Shown here: piece by piece, positions 1-7,538 of the stretch
Layout of the letters: each line of letters begins with the position of its first letter
How positions within the stretch are numbered: position 1 is the stretch's first letter
Source: an uncultured Oscillospiraceae bacterium
GTDB lineage: Bacteria > Bacillota > Clostridia > Oscillospirales > Oscillospiraceae
Assembly (NCBI GenBank): GCA_934597345.1
Contig: CAKTRJ010000026.1
Span: forward strand, 1 to 33,746
Direction: 5' to 3'
DNA length: 33,746 nt
Notes under the pieces: generated by a model
Seen by the model: the letters and a program-made list of their open reading frames with translations, nothing else
Told to the model about the DNA's origin: nothing
Databases searched by the model: none
Position numbers and translations under genes: made by a program

Positions 1-120
1 ACCCTGCAGGGCTACTTCGGCTACACCGTCAACAGCGCCAAGGGCAAGCCCACCAACAGCGAATTCATCGCCATGATTGCCGACCGTATCCGCCTCCACC
101 GCAAGAATCAGAACTGGTGA
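1..120 (+). CDS. C-terminal end of an unidentified protein (partial)
   Basis: An open frame enters from the left edge and ends at TGA 118-120, giving the last 39 residues of a protein that ends in HRKNQNW. The frame uses the same GC-rich codons as the rest of the window and is followed 10 bases later by a strong intrinsic terminator, so it is the last gene of a transcription unit. The visible tail is basic and probably helical ([10 protein letters not shown]). I do not recognise the family from this fragment and assign no function. Confidence 0.7.
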   Translation, partial: TLQGYFGYTVNSAKGKPTNSEFIAMIADRIRLHRKNQNW

Positions 121-130
121 AACGGTCAAA

Positions 131-166
131 AAAACGCACAGAGAGCCTGCTCTCTGTGCGTTTTTT
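131..166 (+). terminator. Rho-independent terminator
   Basis: An 11-bp perfect stem (135-145 with 150-160, CGCACAGAGAG / CTCTCTGTGCG) has a CCTG loop. It is extended by A/T pairs and followed by a T6 run at 161-166. It lies 10 bases after the stop codon of the partial gene and separates it from the feo operon. Confidence 0.93.
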
Positions 167-271
167 ATATGGCCGCTCGGTAAAATGCACAATGGAGAGT
201 TGACATAACGGGGGATCGTGGAGAAAAAGTGCATGAAAACGCTGAAAGGGTAAAAAAATGTGAAATTTCTA

Positions 272-300
272 TTGACAAATTAGCTCACGCTAACTATAAT
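272..300 (+). promoter_or_regulatory. Strong sigma-A promoter of the feo operon
   Basis: TTGACA (272-277) and TATAAT (295-300) are both exact consensus hexamers with an optimal 17-bp spacer. The spacer is largely occupied by a TTAGC-N4-GCTAA palindrome, so a repressor bound there would block RNA polymerase directly. The first gene downstream starts at 393. Confidence 0.9.
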
Positions 301-358
301 ATCCGCGTGGTTAGAAAAGGCTAACCATTTTTAAGCATGATAAGTTAGCATGTGCTAA
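280..358 (+). promoter_or_regulatory. Cluster of palindromic operators, probably for an iron-sensing repressor
   Basis: Two identical palindromes, TTAGC-N4-GCTAA, occur at 280-293 (between -35 and -10) and 345-358. A related inverted repeat, GGTTAG-N6-CTAACC, lies at 309-326. The TTAG...CTAA pattern resembles operators of the DtxR/IdeR metal-sensor family, which commonly control feo genes; that link is inference, since no regulator gene is nearby. Placement over and just after a consensus promoter fits repression when iron is sufficient. Confidence 0.7.
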
Positions 359-392
359 TGATCAGATATTCAAGCAGAAAGAAGGGGAGCGC

Positions 393-605
393 ATGATGCC
401 GCTGACATTGGCCGATGTGGGAACGGAGCAGATCATCCACCGGATCGGCGGAAATGAGGAGGTGCGCCGGCACCTGGAAAACCTGGGATTCGTAGCGGGC
501 GGCGAGGTAACGCTGATCAGTTCACTGGGCGGCAACGTGATCGTCAAGGTGAAGGAATCCCGCGTGGCCATCAGTGAAGAGATGGCGAGAAAGATCATGG
601 TGTAA
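393..605 (+). CDS. feoA: FeoA-domain protein (first copy)
   Basis: This 70-residue protein is a single FeoA domain, the small SH3-like fold that partners the FeoB iron transporter in the cytoplasm. The pattern of family residues is visible: an N-terminal LADVG segment, HLENLGFVAGGEV in the middle, then a GGNVIVKV strand and a C-terminal helix ending EEMARKIMV. The ATG at 393 follows AAGGGGAGC at a good distance; a second in-frame ATG follows immediately. It is the first gene after the operator-dense promoter, so it should be the most iron-responsive. A second feoA follows after 104 bases of AT-rich DNA. FeoA is thought to modulate FeoB rather than transport iron itself. Confidence 0.9.
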   Translation: MMPLTLADVGTEQIIHRIGGNEEVRRHLENLGFVAGGEVTLISSLGGNVIVKVKESRVAISEEMARKIMV

Positions 606-709
606 CTTTAGATGGCGAAAAATCTTTGATTTCATTGCCAATGACCGTTACCCTCGTTTTTACATTTGAAATTTTATATAAAAAATATTGCGTGATAAGG
701 AGGAGACAC

Positions 710-931
710 ATGAAAACATTGAAAGAGGCCAAGATCGGCCAGACCGTGAAGGTGGTAAAGCTCCACGGCGAAGGCCCCATCAAGCGCCGTATCATGGATA
801 TGGGCATCACCCGCGGCACTGAGGTGTATATCCGCAAGGTGGCGCCTCTGGGCGACCCCATGGAGGTCACTGTCCGCGGTTACGAGCTTTCTCTGCGGAA
901 GGCCGACACCGAAATGATCGAGATCGAGTAA
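710..931 (+). CDS. feoA: FeoA-domain protein (second copy)
   Basis: This 73-residue FeoA-domain protein begins MKTLKEAKIGQTV and contains the family core RRIMDMGITRGTEVYIRKVAPLG and the strand pair GDPMEVTVRGYELSLRK, which matches FeoA more canonically than the first copy. The ATG at 710 is chosen because AGGAGG lies at 699-704; a longer upstream reading would extend into AT-rich, non-coding-looking DNA. It sits 46 bases before feoB. Two different FeoA proteins ahead of one FeoB is a common clostridial arrangement; the two copies are clearly divergent and so are not a recent duplication. Confidence 0.92.
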   Translation: MKTLKEAKIGQTVKVVKLHGEGPIKRRIMDMGITRGTEVYIRKVAPLGDPMEVTVRGYELSLRKADTEMIEIE

Positions 932-948
932 AAATTTTTGTGTGACGG

Positions 949-962
949 TTAGCGTCAGCTAT
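949..962 (+). promoter_or_regulatory. Degenerate fifth-base match to the feo operator, just before feoB
   Basis: TTAGC-GTCA-GCTAT matches the upstream TTAGC-N4-GCTAA palindromes at every defined base except the last. It lies 15 bases before the feoB start and directly upstream of its ribosome site (AAAGGAG). It may be a weak internal operator or chance. Confidence 0.35.
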
Positions 963-977
963 CCGAAAGGAGCGAAT

Positions 978-3383
978 ATGGAAAAACAAATTAAAATTGC
1001 CCTGGCGGGCAACCCCAACTCCGGTAAGACCACGCTGTTCAATGCGTTGACCGGCTCCAACCAGTTCGTGGGCAACTGGCCCGGCGTTACGGTGGAGAAG
1101 AAGGAAGGCAAGCTGAAGAAGCATGATGACGTGACCATCATGGACCTGCCCGGTATTTACTCCCTGTCCCCCTACACTCTGGAGGAAGTGGTGGCCCGTA
1201 ACTACCTGATCGACCAGCGTCCCGACGCCATTCTGAACATCATCGACGGCACCAACCTGGAGCGTAACCTGTACCTGACCACCCAGCTGACCGAGCTGGG
1301 CATCCCTGTGGTCATCGCCATCAACATGATGGATCTGGTGAAGAAGAACGGCGACGAGATCAACATCCCCGAGCTGTCCCGCCAGCTGGGTTGCCAGATC
1401 GTGGAGATCTCCGCCCTGAAGGGCACCGGCGTCATGGAGGCCGCCGAGGCCGCCATCAGCGCCGCCAAGAGTGCCAAGACCGTTCCCATGCACACCTTCT
1501 CCGGCCCCGTGGAGCACGCCATCGCTCACATCGAGGAGGCCGCTGTCCATAACATGCCCGAGGAGCAGCAGCGCTGGTATGCCATCAAGATTTTTGAGCG
1601 CGACGACAAGGTGCTGGCCAAGCTGAGCATCCCCGCCGAGACCATGGCTCATATCGAGGCCGATATCAAGGCCGCCGAGAAGGAGCTGGATGACGACGCC
1701 GAGTCCATCATCACCAACGAGCGCTATGTCTACATCGCCGAGGTCATCAAGAGCTGCTATAAGAAGAAGAACAAGGGTGCGCTGTCTACCTCTGATAAGA
1801 TCGACCGCATCGTCACCAACCGCTGGCTGGGCCTGCCCATCTTCGCTGTTGTTATGTTCCTGGTGTACTGGATCGCCATGGTGGGCGTCGGCGCACCGGC
1901 TACCGACTGGGCCAACGATGGCCTGTTCGGCGACGGCTGGCACCTGTTCGGCATCGGCACTGCTGAGTATACCGAGGTAGCCGATGCCTATGGCGAGGCC
2001 TCCCTGATCGTGGACGGCTATGACGCCTATATCGAAGAGAACGGCGCTCTGGCTGCTGACGGCACCTTCACCTATGACGTGGAGGATGAGGAGACGCTGG
2101 CCATCGAGACCGAGACCGCGACTCTGGCTGATTACGAGGAAGCCAAGGCCACTCTGGATGAGATCGGCGACGAGCCTGATCCCGCCGACTACGGCGTTTG
2201 GGTTCCCGGTATCCCTGCTCTGATCGGAAGCGGCCTGGAAGCCGCCGGTGCGTCCGACTGGCTGAGCGGCCTGATCCTTGACGGTATCGTCGCCGGTGTC
2301 GGCGCGGTGCTGGGCTTCGTTCCCCAGATGCTGGTGCTGTTCCTGATGCTGGCCTTCCTGGAGGCCTGCGGCTACATGGCCCGTATCGCCTTCGTTCTGG
2401 ACCGTATCTTCCGTAAGTTCGGTCTGTCCGGTAAGTCCTTTATCCCCATGCTGATCGGTACCGGCTGCGGTATCCCCGGTGTTATGGCTTCCCGTACCAT
2501 CGAGAATGAGCGCGACCGCCGTATGACCATCATGACCACCACGTTCATCCCCTGCGGCGCCAAGGTGCCCTTCATCGCCATGATCGCCGGCGCTCTGTTC
2601 GGCGGCAGCGCCTGGGTCTCCACCTCTGCTTACTTCATCGGTATGGCGGCCATCATTGTGTCCGGCATCATGCTGAAGAAGACCAAGATGTTCGCCGGTG
2701 ATCCCGCTCCCTTCGTTATGGAGCTGCCCGCATACCACTGGCCCACTCTGGGCAACGTCCTCCGCTCCATGTGGGAGCGCGGCTGGTCCTTCATCAAGAA
2801 GGCCGGTACTATCATCTTGCTGTCTACCATCTTCGTGTGGTTCACCACCTACTTCGGCTGGGTCGACGGCCAGTTCCAGATGCTGTCTGAGGAGCAGATC
2901 GACGCTTCCATCCTGGCCAAGATCGGCAGCGCTATCGCTTGGATCTTCGCACCTCTGGGCTGGGGCAACTGGCAGGCTACCGTGGCCTCCATCACCGGTC
3001 TGGTGGCAAAGGAGAACATCGTCGGTACGCTGGGCGTTCTGTACGGCGGCGGCGAAGGCACTGTCTATGATGCGATTGGGGCTGCCTTCACTGGTATCAG
3101 CGGTTACTCCTTCCTGGTGTTCAACCTGCTGTGCGCTCCCTGCTTCGCAGCCATCGGCGCCATCAAGCGTGAGATGAACAACCGCAAGTGGACCTGGTTC
3201 GCCATAGGCTATCAGTGCGGCTTTGCTTACCTGGTCGCCCTGATGATCAATCAGTTCGGCGGCTGGTTCATCGGCGCCGGCAATATCATCGGCACCATCG
3301 TGGCCGTTATCGTTCTGGCTGGCCTGCTGTACATGCTGTTCCGCCCCTACAAGGATGCCACCAAGCTGAGCGTGAAGATGTAA
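978..3383 (+). CDS. feoB: Ferrous iron transporter FeoB
   Basis: This 801-residue GTPase-linked membrane protein imports Fe(II). The N-terminal G domain shows G1 GNPNSGKTT (11-19), the G2 region GVT (36-38), G3 DLPG (56-59) and G4 NMMD (116-119), followed by a helical GDI-like domain to about residue 270. The membrane part carries the two Gate-type segments with the conserved cysteines, EACGYMARIAFVLDR and GTGCGIPGVMASR, plus PCGAKVPF. ATG 978 is chosen over the upstream GTG at 942 because AAAGGAGCG precedes it closely. Compared with enteric FeoB there is an acidic insert of about 80 residues (roughly 325-407) between the first membrane helix and the Gate region, probably outside the cell. 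It is the third gene of the operon, followed by a FeoB-associated small protein. Confidence 0.97.
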   Translation: MEKQIKIALAGNPNSGKTTLFNALTGSNQFVGNWPGVTVEKKEGKLKKHDDVTIMDLPGIYSLSPYTLEEVVARNYLIDQRPDAILNIIDGTNLERNLYLTTQLTELGIPVVIAINMMDLVKKNGDEINIPELSRQLGCQIVEISALKGTGVMEAAEAAISAAKSAKTVPMHTFSGPVEHAIAHIEEAAVHNMPEEQQRWYAIKIFERDDKVLAKLSIPAETMAHIEADIKAAEKELDDDAESIITNERYVYIAEVIKSCYKKKNKGALSTSDKIDRIVTNRWLGLPIFAVVMFLVYWIAMVGVGAPATDWANDGLFGDGWHLFGIGTAEYTEVADAYGEASLIVDGYDAYIEENGALAADGTFTYDVEDEETLAIETETATLADYEEAKATLDEIGDEPDPADYGVWVPGIPALIGSGLEAAGASDWLSGLILDGIVAGVGAVLGFVPQMLVLFLMLAFLEACGYMARIAFVLDRIFRKFGLSGKSFIPMLIGTGCGIPGVMASRTIENERDRRMTIMTTTFIPCGAKVPFIAMIAGALFGGSAWVSTSAYFIGMAAIIVSGIMLKKTKMFAGDPAPFVMELPAYHWPTLGNVLRSMWERGWSFIKKAGTIILLSTIFVWFTTYFGWVDGQFQMLSEEQIDASILAKIGSAIAWIFAPLGWGNWQATVASITGLVAKENIVGTLGVLYGGGEGTVYDAIGAAFTGISGYSFLVFNLLCAPCFAAIGAIKREMNNRKWTWFAIGYQCGFAYLVALMINQFGGWFIGAGNIIGTIVAVIVLAGLLYMLFRPYKDATKLSVKM

Positions 3384-3434
3384 TTCACACCGCAAAACCC
3401 CGTACTTATCAATTCTGAGAAAGGAGCGCTTGCC

Positions 3435-3590
3435 ATGCTGGCTGATATTCTGATTTGTCTTGTTCTGATCGCCATTGTCACTTCCATTGTCCACTCCCTC
3501 ATTAAAAACAAAAAGCAGGGCAAGAGCCTTTGCTCCGGAGCCTGCACCGGCAGCTGCGCACACTGCGGCGGCCATTGCAGCCACAAATAA
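3435..3590 (+). CDS. FeoB-associated Cys-rich membrane protein
   Basis: This 51-residue protein was read directly from the sequence. Residues 2-23 form one membrane helix (LADILICLVLIAIVTSIVHS), followed by a basic KNKKQGK stretch and a Cys/His-rich tail with CSGAC, CTGSC, AHC and GGHC groupings. This layout is that of the small FeoB-associated Cys-rich membrane proteins found after feoB in Firmicutes. The tail could bind iron or an Fe-S or other metal centre at the membrane face, but its biochemical role is not established. AAGGAG lies 8 bases before the ATG. The gene follows feoB by 51 bases and is closed by a strong terminator, so it is the last gene of the feo operon. Confidence 0.9.
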   Translation: MLADILICLVLIAIVTSIVHSLIKNKKQGKSLCSGACTGSCAHCGGHCSHK

Positions 3591-3591
3591 G

Positions 3592-3625
3592 AAAAACGGC
3601 CGTCGAAAGACGGCCGTTTTTCATG
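3592..3625 (+). terminator. Rho-independent terminator of the feo operon
   Basis: A 13-bp perfect stem, 3592-3604 with 3609-3621, closes on a GAAA tetraloop; its 3' arm ends in TTTTT. It starts 1 base after the stop codon of the Cys-rich protein. The A and T runs on both sides could make it work in both directions. Confidence 0.92.
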
Positions 3626-3693
3626 GGCGGCAGGCTGCCCTACGGATGGGTACGGTAAGCTTGTGTGCGGCGGGGTGTGGACCCCGCCCTACG
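3625..3693. repeat. Pair of short REP-like palindromes ending in GCCCTACG
   Basis: Two hairpin units lie head to tail: GGCAG-G-CTGCC at 3629-3639, and GGCGGGGT / ACCCCGCC at 3669-3688. Each is followed by the same GCCCTACG or CCCTACG edge. The reverse complement of this edge, CGTAGGGC, begins a third hairpin at 27317-27342. The shared edge with a variable palindrome suggests a dispersed intergenic repeat family. Confidence 0.55.
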
Positions 3694-3749
3694 AAGGGAT
3701 GCGGAATCGTACCTATCCTGCAACTTTCACAATGTAAACAGACAAACCC

Positions 3750-3778
3750 TTGACACGTTCCGGATTTCGGGATATGAT
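3750..3778 (+). promoter_or_regulatory. Promoter of the TetR-family gene
   Basis: TTGACA at 3750-3755 (exact) and TATGAT at 3773-3778 (5 of 6) are separated by 17 bp. They lie 37 bases upstream of the chosen ATG. The stretch between -10 and the start, with GATTCATTGAGG, has no clear palindrome, so autoregulation cannot be seen by eye. Confidence 0.8.
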
Positions 3779-3814
3779 ACAATATAGAATGATTCATTGA
3801 GGGGTTCACTGATT

Positions 3815-4423
3815 ATGGCAGAAAAGTTGACCCCCCGCAAACAGCAGGCGCTGGAGATGCGCAGCCGCATCCAGAATGTGGCGCTGGATCTGTTTGACCG
3901 GGAGGGCTTTGAAAATGTCTCTGTGGAGGAGATCGCCCAGAAGGCGGGCTGCTCCGTAGGCAATATTTACCACTACTTCAAAAGTAAGGACGAGCTGGCC
4001 ATCCAGGTCACCAGCCATGTGGACGCGGCGTATCTGACGCTGGAGGCGGAATATCTGGCGGATACCGCCAGGACTTCCCGGGAAAAGCTGCTGGACTTCG
4101 TGGGGCAGTCCCTGCGGATCAGCAGCAGCGACCCGGTGCTGTATAAGGCGTTCATCCACGCCATGAAGTACCCGGAGCAGGGCGCGCTGCAGCGCAACGA
4201 GCACCGCATCTATTACCGGGTGCTTTCCGAGCTGGCGGAGCTGTGCCGCCGGGACGGCTTCATTGACGGGCAGTATGACAATGACACGGTGGTGGAGTAT
4301 CTGGTGACGCTGCACCGCGGCATGCTGCTGGAATGGCGCATTTACGAGGGGAAGTTCGATATTGCCGCCCGCGGCATCGCCATGGCGGAGATTCTGCTGC
4401 GGGGTTTGGAAAAGCACGCATGA
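3815..4423 (+). CDS. TetR/AcrR-family transcriptional regulator
   Basis: This 202-residue protein has the TetR N-terminal helix-turn-helix at residues about 10-55: RIQNVALDLFDREGFENVSV, EEIAQKAGCSVGNIYHYFKS, then KDEL. The last piece is the usual recognition helix with the YHYF signature. The remaining helical domain would bind a ligand and dimerise; it gives no hint of the ligand. ATG 3815 is preferred over a TTG at 3797 because AGGGG lies about 10 bases before it. The gene has its own promoter and terminator and lies just upstream of buk-iorA-iorB in the same direction, so that operon is one possible target; this is inference from position only. Confidence 0.9.
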   Translation: MAEKLTPRKQQALEMRSRIQNVALDLFDREGFENVSVEEIAQKAGCSVGNIYHYFKSKDELAIQVTSHVDAAYLTLEAEYLADTARTSREKLLDFVGQSLRISSSDPVLYKAFIHAMKYPEQGALQRNEHRIYYRVLSELAELCRRDGFIDGQYDNDTVVEYLVTLHRGMLLEWRIYEGKFDIAARGIAMAEILLRGLEKHA

Positions 4424-4426
4424 TAC

Positions 4427-4472
4427 AAGAAAAGCGTTTGGTCGATTTCACGACCGAACGCTTTCTTTTTTT
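4427..4472 (+). terminator. Rho-independent terminator after the TetR gene
   Basis: A long stem with a few G-T pairs, 4427-4444 with 4451-4468 around GCGTTTGGTCG / CGACCGAACGC, closes on an ATTTCA loop and ends in a T7 run. It begins 4 bases after the stop codon. Confidence 0.92.
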
Positions 4473-4523
4473 GTTCACAACGCCGATATTTGAAAAGACG
4501 TGGGAAAAGAGGGGCCAACGCCG

Positions 4524-4552
4524 TTGACAAACGGGAAGGAAAGTGCAATACT
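4524..4552 (+). promoter_or_regulatory. Probable promoter of buk-iorA-iorB
   Basis: TTGACA at 4524-4529 is exact; AATACT at 4547-4552 is a 4 of 6 match to the -10 box, with a 17-bp spacer. The start codon of buk is 80 bases downstream, leaving an untranslated leader without an obvious hairpin. The terminator of the previous gene ends about 50 bases upstream, so a promoter is required here. Confidence 0.6.
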
Positions 4553-4631
4553 GTGAATAGTTCATTAAGTGATTCGGTGAAATTTTTGACGAAGTATTCG
4601 ATGAAATAAGAGAAAGAGAGGGAACCCCCAT

Positions 4632-5687
4632 ATGAAGATCCTTGTCATCAACCCCGGCGCCACCAGCACCAAGATCGCCGTGTTCGAGGAGGACCAGCAG
4701 CTCTATAAGCTGGGCATTGACCACTCCGCCGAGGAGCTGGATCAGTTCGAGCGGGTCATCGACCAGGCGGACTACCGCAAGAACGCCATCCTGAACGCCG
4801 TCACCGAGGCCGGCTATCAGCTGGAGGACTTTGACGCGGTGTGCGGCCGCGGCGGTCTGTACCGTCCCATCCCCAGCGGCACCTATGCCGTCAACGACAA
4901 GGTGATGCACGATGTGGAGACTGCGCCTTATGGCGAGCATCCCTCCAACCTGGGTGCGTATCTGGCCAAGAAACTGGGCGACATGGTGGGCATCCCCGCT
5001 TTCTTCGTGGACCCCGTGTGCGTGGATGAAATGACCGAGATCGCCCACTATACCGGCTTTGCCGAGTTCCGCCGCCTGTGCCAGTTCCATGCCCTGAACC
5101 ACAAGTCCATTGGCCGCAAGGCCGCCAAGGAGTTGGGCAAGAAGTACGAGGACGTGAACCTGATCGTGTGCCATCTGGGCGGCGGCGTCAGCGTAGGCGC
5201 CCACCAGAAGGGGCGCGTCGTCGACGTGTGCAACGTGAAGGACGAGGGCTCCATGGGCATGGACCGCGCCGGCGGCCTGCCCGTCAACCAGTTGATCAGC
5301 TACTGCTTCTCCGGCAAGACCAAGGACGAGGTGAAAAAGACCTTCGGCCGCCGCGCCGGTATGCTGTCCTATCTGGGCACCACCGATTTCCGCGTGATCT
5401 GCGCCAAGGTGGTGGAGGGCGATCCCAAGTATGTGGAGGCCTATCAGGCACTGGTCTATCAGCTTTCCAAGGATATCGGCGCCATGGCCGCCGTGCTGCA
5501 CTTCGACGTGGACGCCATCGTGTTCACCGGCGGTATGGCCTATGAGCAGTTCTTCTGTGACGATATCACCGCCTATGTGGGCAAGATCGCCCGGACCATC
5601 CGTCTGCCCGGCGAGGAGGAGATGCGTTCTCTGGCCGAGGGTGCGCTGCGTGTGCTCCACGGCGAGCAGGAGGCCAGCATCTATTAA
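4632..5687 (+). CDS. buk: Butyrate kinase (acyl kinase)
   Basis: This 351-residue ASKHA-fold kinase begins MKILVINPGATSTKIAVF, the phosphate-1 signature of the acetate/butyrate kinases. Other family landmarks are CGRGGLYRPIPSGTY near residue 75, CHLGGGVSVGAHQKGRVVD (adenosine/phosphate site), DRAGGLPVNQL, and VFTGGMAYEQFF near the end. It would convert butyryl-phosphate or a related acyl-phosphate plus ADP to the acid plus ATP in the cytoplasm. No phosphotransbutyrylase gene is adjacent; instead iorA follows by 74 bases. That suggests the kinase may act on acyl-phosphates derived from the IorAB product, such as arylacetyl or branched acyl groups. Substrate range is inference; membership of the family is clear. 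Confidence 0.93.
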   Translation: MKILVINPGATSTKIAVFEEDQQLYKLGIDHSAEELDQFERVIDQADYRKNAILNAVTEAGYQLEDFDAVCGRGGLYRPIPSGTYAVNDKVMHDVETAPYGEHPSNLGAYLAKKLGDMVGIPAFFVDPVCVDEMTEIAHYTGFAEFRRLCQFHALNHKSIGRKAAKELGKKYEDVNLIVCHLGGGVSVGAHQKGRVVDVCNVKDEGSMGMDRAGGLPVNQLISYCFSGKTKDEVKKTFGRRAGMLSYLGTTDFRVICAKVVEGDPKYVEAYQALVYQLSKDIGAMAAVLHFDVDAIVFTGGMAYEQFFCDDITAYVGKIARTIRLPGEEEMRSLAEGALRVLHGEQEASIY

Positions 5688-5761
5688 ATCGTTTTCCAAT
5701 TGTAAGTGACATATAGAGCAATGTAAGAGTAAGCAAAAAAGAAGAAAGGTGGAAGAAAACT

Positions 5762-7537
5762 ATGAAACATCTGATGTCCGGTAACGAGGCCACCGCCCGT
5801 GGCGTCTACGAAGCCGGTATCAAAGTCTGTTCCGCGTACCCCGGCACCCCCAGCACCGAGATCCTGGAGAACATGCCCCAGTACGGCAAGGACGTGTACT
5901 GCGAGTGGGCTCCCAATGAGAAGGTCGCCGCCGAGGTGGCTTACGGCGCTGCCGTGGCTGGCTCCCGTGCCTTCTGCACCATGAAGATGGTAGGCCTGAA
6001 CGTGGCCGCCGACCCCCTGTTCACCGCCGGTTACATGGGCGTTAACGGCGCCTATGTGGTGGTCACCGCTGACGACCCCTCCTGCCACTCCTCTCAGAAT
6101 GAGCAGGACAACCGCCACTATGCCCGCGCCGCCAAGATCGCCATGGTGGAGCCCTCCGACGCGCAGGAGTGCAAGGACTTCGTGAAGCTGGCCTGCGAGA
6201 TCTCCGAGGAATTCGATACCCCCGTGCTGTACCGCACCACCACCCGCGTCTGTCACTCCAAGGGTCTGGTGGAGTTCGGTGAGCGCACTGAGCATGTGGC
6301 CCCCGAGTACAAGCGCAACACCCGCAAGTACATCTGCGCTCCCGCCAACGCCTACCTGAACCATCCTCTGGTGGAGGAGCGTCTGGTGAAGCTGGCTGAG
6401 TACGGTGCTACCCGCGCCCTGGAGAACGGTCTGAACAAGCTGGAAATGGGCGACGGCAAGATGGGCGTTATCACCGCCTCCATCGCTTATGAGTATGCCA
6501 AGGAAGTGTTCCCCGAGGGCACCTCCTTCCTGAAGCTGGGCCTGACCTATCCTCTGCCCATGAACCTGATCCGCGACTTCGCCTCCAAGGTGGAGAAGCT
6601 GTACGTTATCGAAGAGCTGGAGCCCTTCATGGAGAACGAGATCAAGGCCGCCGGTATCGACTGTGTCGGCAAGGAGCTGACCGGTGTCATGTACGAGCTG
6701 AACACCGAGCTGGTGCGTGAGCGCGTGCTGGGTATCAAGCCCAACTACAAGACCATCACCGACGTGCAGGTGGCCAAGCGTCCTCCCGCACTGTGCCCCG
6801 GCTGCCCCCACCGCGGCTTCTTCTACACCCTGTCCAAGAACAAGAACTATGTGGTCACCGGCGATATCGGCTGCTACACCCTGGGCTTTGCGCCTCCTCT
6901 GAACTGCATGGACGTGTGCATCTGCATGGGCGGCGGCTTCTCCGCCGGTATGGGCATGGCCAAGTCCTTCCAGCGCGAGGGCGTCACCGATAAGGTGGTG
7001 TTCGGCGTCATGGGCGACTCCACGTTCTTCCACAGCGGCATGACCGGCGCTGCCGAGATCATCTACAACAATGGCCGCATGATCCCCTGCGTGCTGGATA
7101 ACCGTATCACCGGTATGACCGGCCATCAGGACAACCCCGGCTCCGGCTACACCCTGATGGGCGAGGAGGCTCCCATGCTGAGCGTGGAGAGCATCTTCAA
7201 GACCTACGGCTTCGATCCCGTGCTGACCGTCGATCCTCAGGATCTGGCCGCCATGAAGGCCACCGTCAACACCGCTGTGGCCGCCCTGAACGAGGGCAAG
7301 CACCCCGCCATCGTCACCCGCCGTCCCTGCCTGCTGATCAAGCGCGTGAAGCATGATCTGGGCATGTGCGTGGTCAATACCGACAAGTGCGTGGGCTGCA
7401 AGAGCTGCCTGAAGGTGGGCTGCCCCGCCATCTCCATGGAGAACGGCAAGGCGGCTGTGGACCGTACCCAGTGCGTGGGCTGCACCGTCTGCGCCCAGGC
7501 CTGCCCCGTTGGTGCTATCGAAAAGGAGGAGAAGTAA
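5762..7537 (+). CDS. iorA: Indolepyruvate ferredoxin oxidoreductase, alpha subunit
   Basis: This 591-residue subunit oxidises aryl 2-oxoacids (indolepyruvate, phenylpyruvate, hydroxyphenylpyruvate) to the acyl-CoA, reducing ferredoxin. The N-terminal pyrimidine-type domain begins MKHLMSGNEATARGVYEAG and includes AYPGTPSTEI. The thiamine pyrophosphate domain shows CPGCPHRGFF, then GDIGCYTLG and the GDSTFFHSG...NN pattern that binds the metal-diphosphate. A C-terminal two-cluster ferredoxin domain begins near residue 543 with CVGCKSCLKVGCP and CVGCTVCAQACP. An AAAGGTGG-like site precedes the ATG. Together with IorB it forms the complete enzyme and is the second gene of the buk operon. Confidence 0.96.
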   Translation: MKHLMSGNEATARGVYEAGIKVCSAYPGTPSTEILENMPQYGKDVYCEWAPNEKVAAEVAYGAAVAGSRAFCTMKMVGLNVAADPLFTAGYMGVNGAYVVVTADDPSCHSSQNEQDNRHYARAAKIAMVEPSDAQECKDFVKLACEISEEFDTPVLYRTTTRVCHSKGLVEFGERTEHVAPEYKRNTRKYICAPANAYLNHPLVEERLVKLAEYGATRALENGLNKLEMGDGKMGVITASIAYEYAKEVFPEGTSFLKLGLTYPLPMNLIRDFASKVEKLYVIEELEPFMENEIKAAGIDCVGKELTGVMYELNTELVRERVLGIKPNYKTITDVQVAKRPPALCPGCPHRGFFYTLSKNKNYVVTGDIGCYTLGFAPPLNCMDVCICMGGGFSAGMGMAKSFQREGVTDKVVFGVMGDSTFFHSGMTGAAEIIYNNGRMIPCVLDNRITGMTGHQDNPGSGYTLMGEEAPMLSVESIFKTYGFDPVLTVDPQDLAAMKATVNTAVAALNEGKHPAIVTRRPCLLIKRVKHDLGMCVVNTDKCVGCKSCLKVGCPAISMENGKAAVDRTQCVGCTVCAQACPVGAIEKEEK

Positions 7538-7538
7538 C

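Noticed and set aside
942..977. GTG start of feoB 12 codons upstream
   Set aside because: The ATG at 978 has AAAGGAG in front; the extension runs through the operator-like sequence.
867..3584. A 905-codon open frame on the minus strand opposite feoB
   Set aside because: It is antisense to a clear FeoB in the same codon register pattern; its product is His/Gly/Asp/Leu/Gln-rich, typical of the reverse frame of GC-rich genes, and it has no ribosome site.
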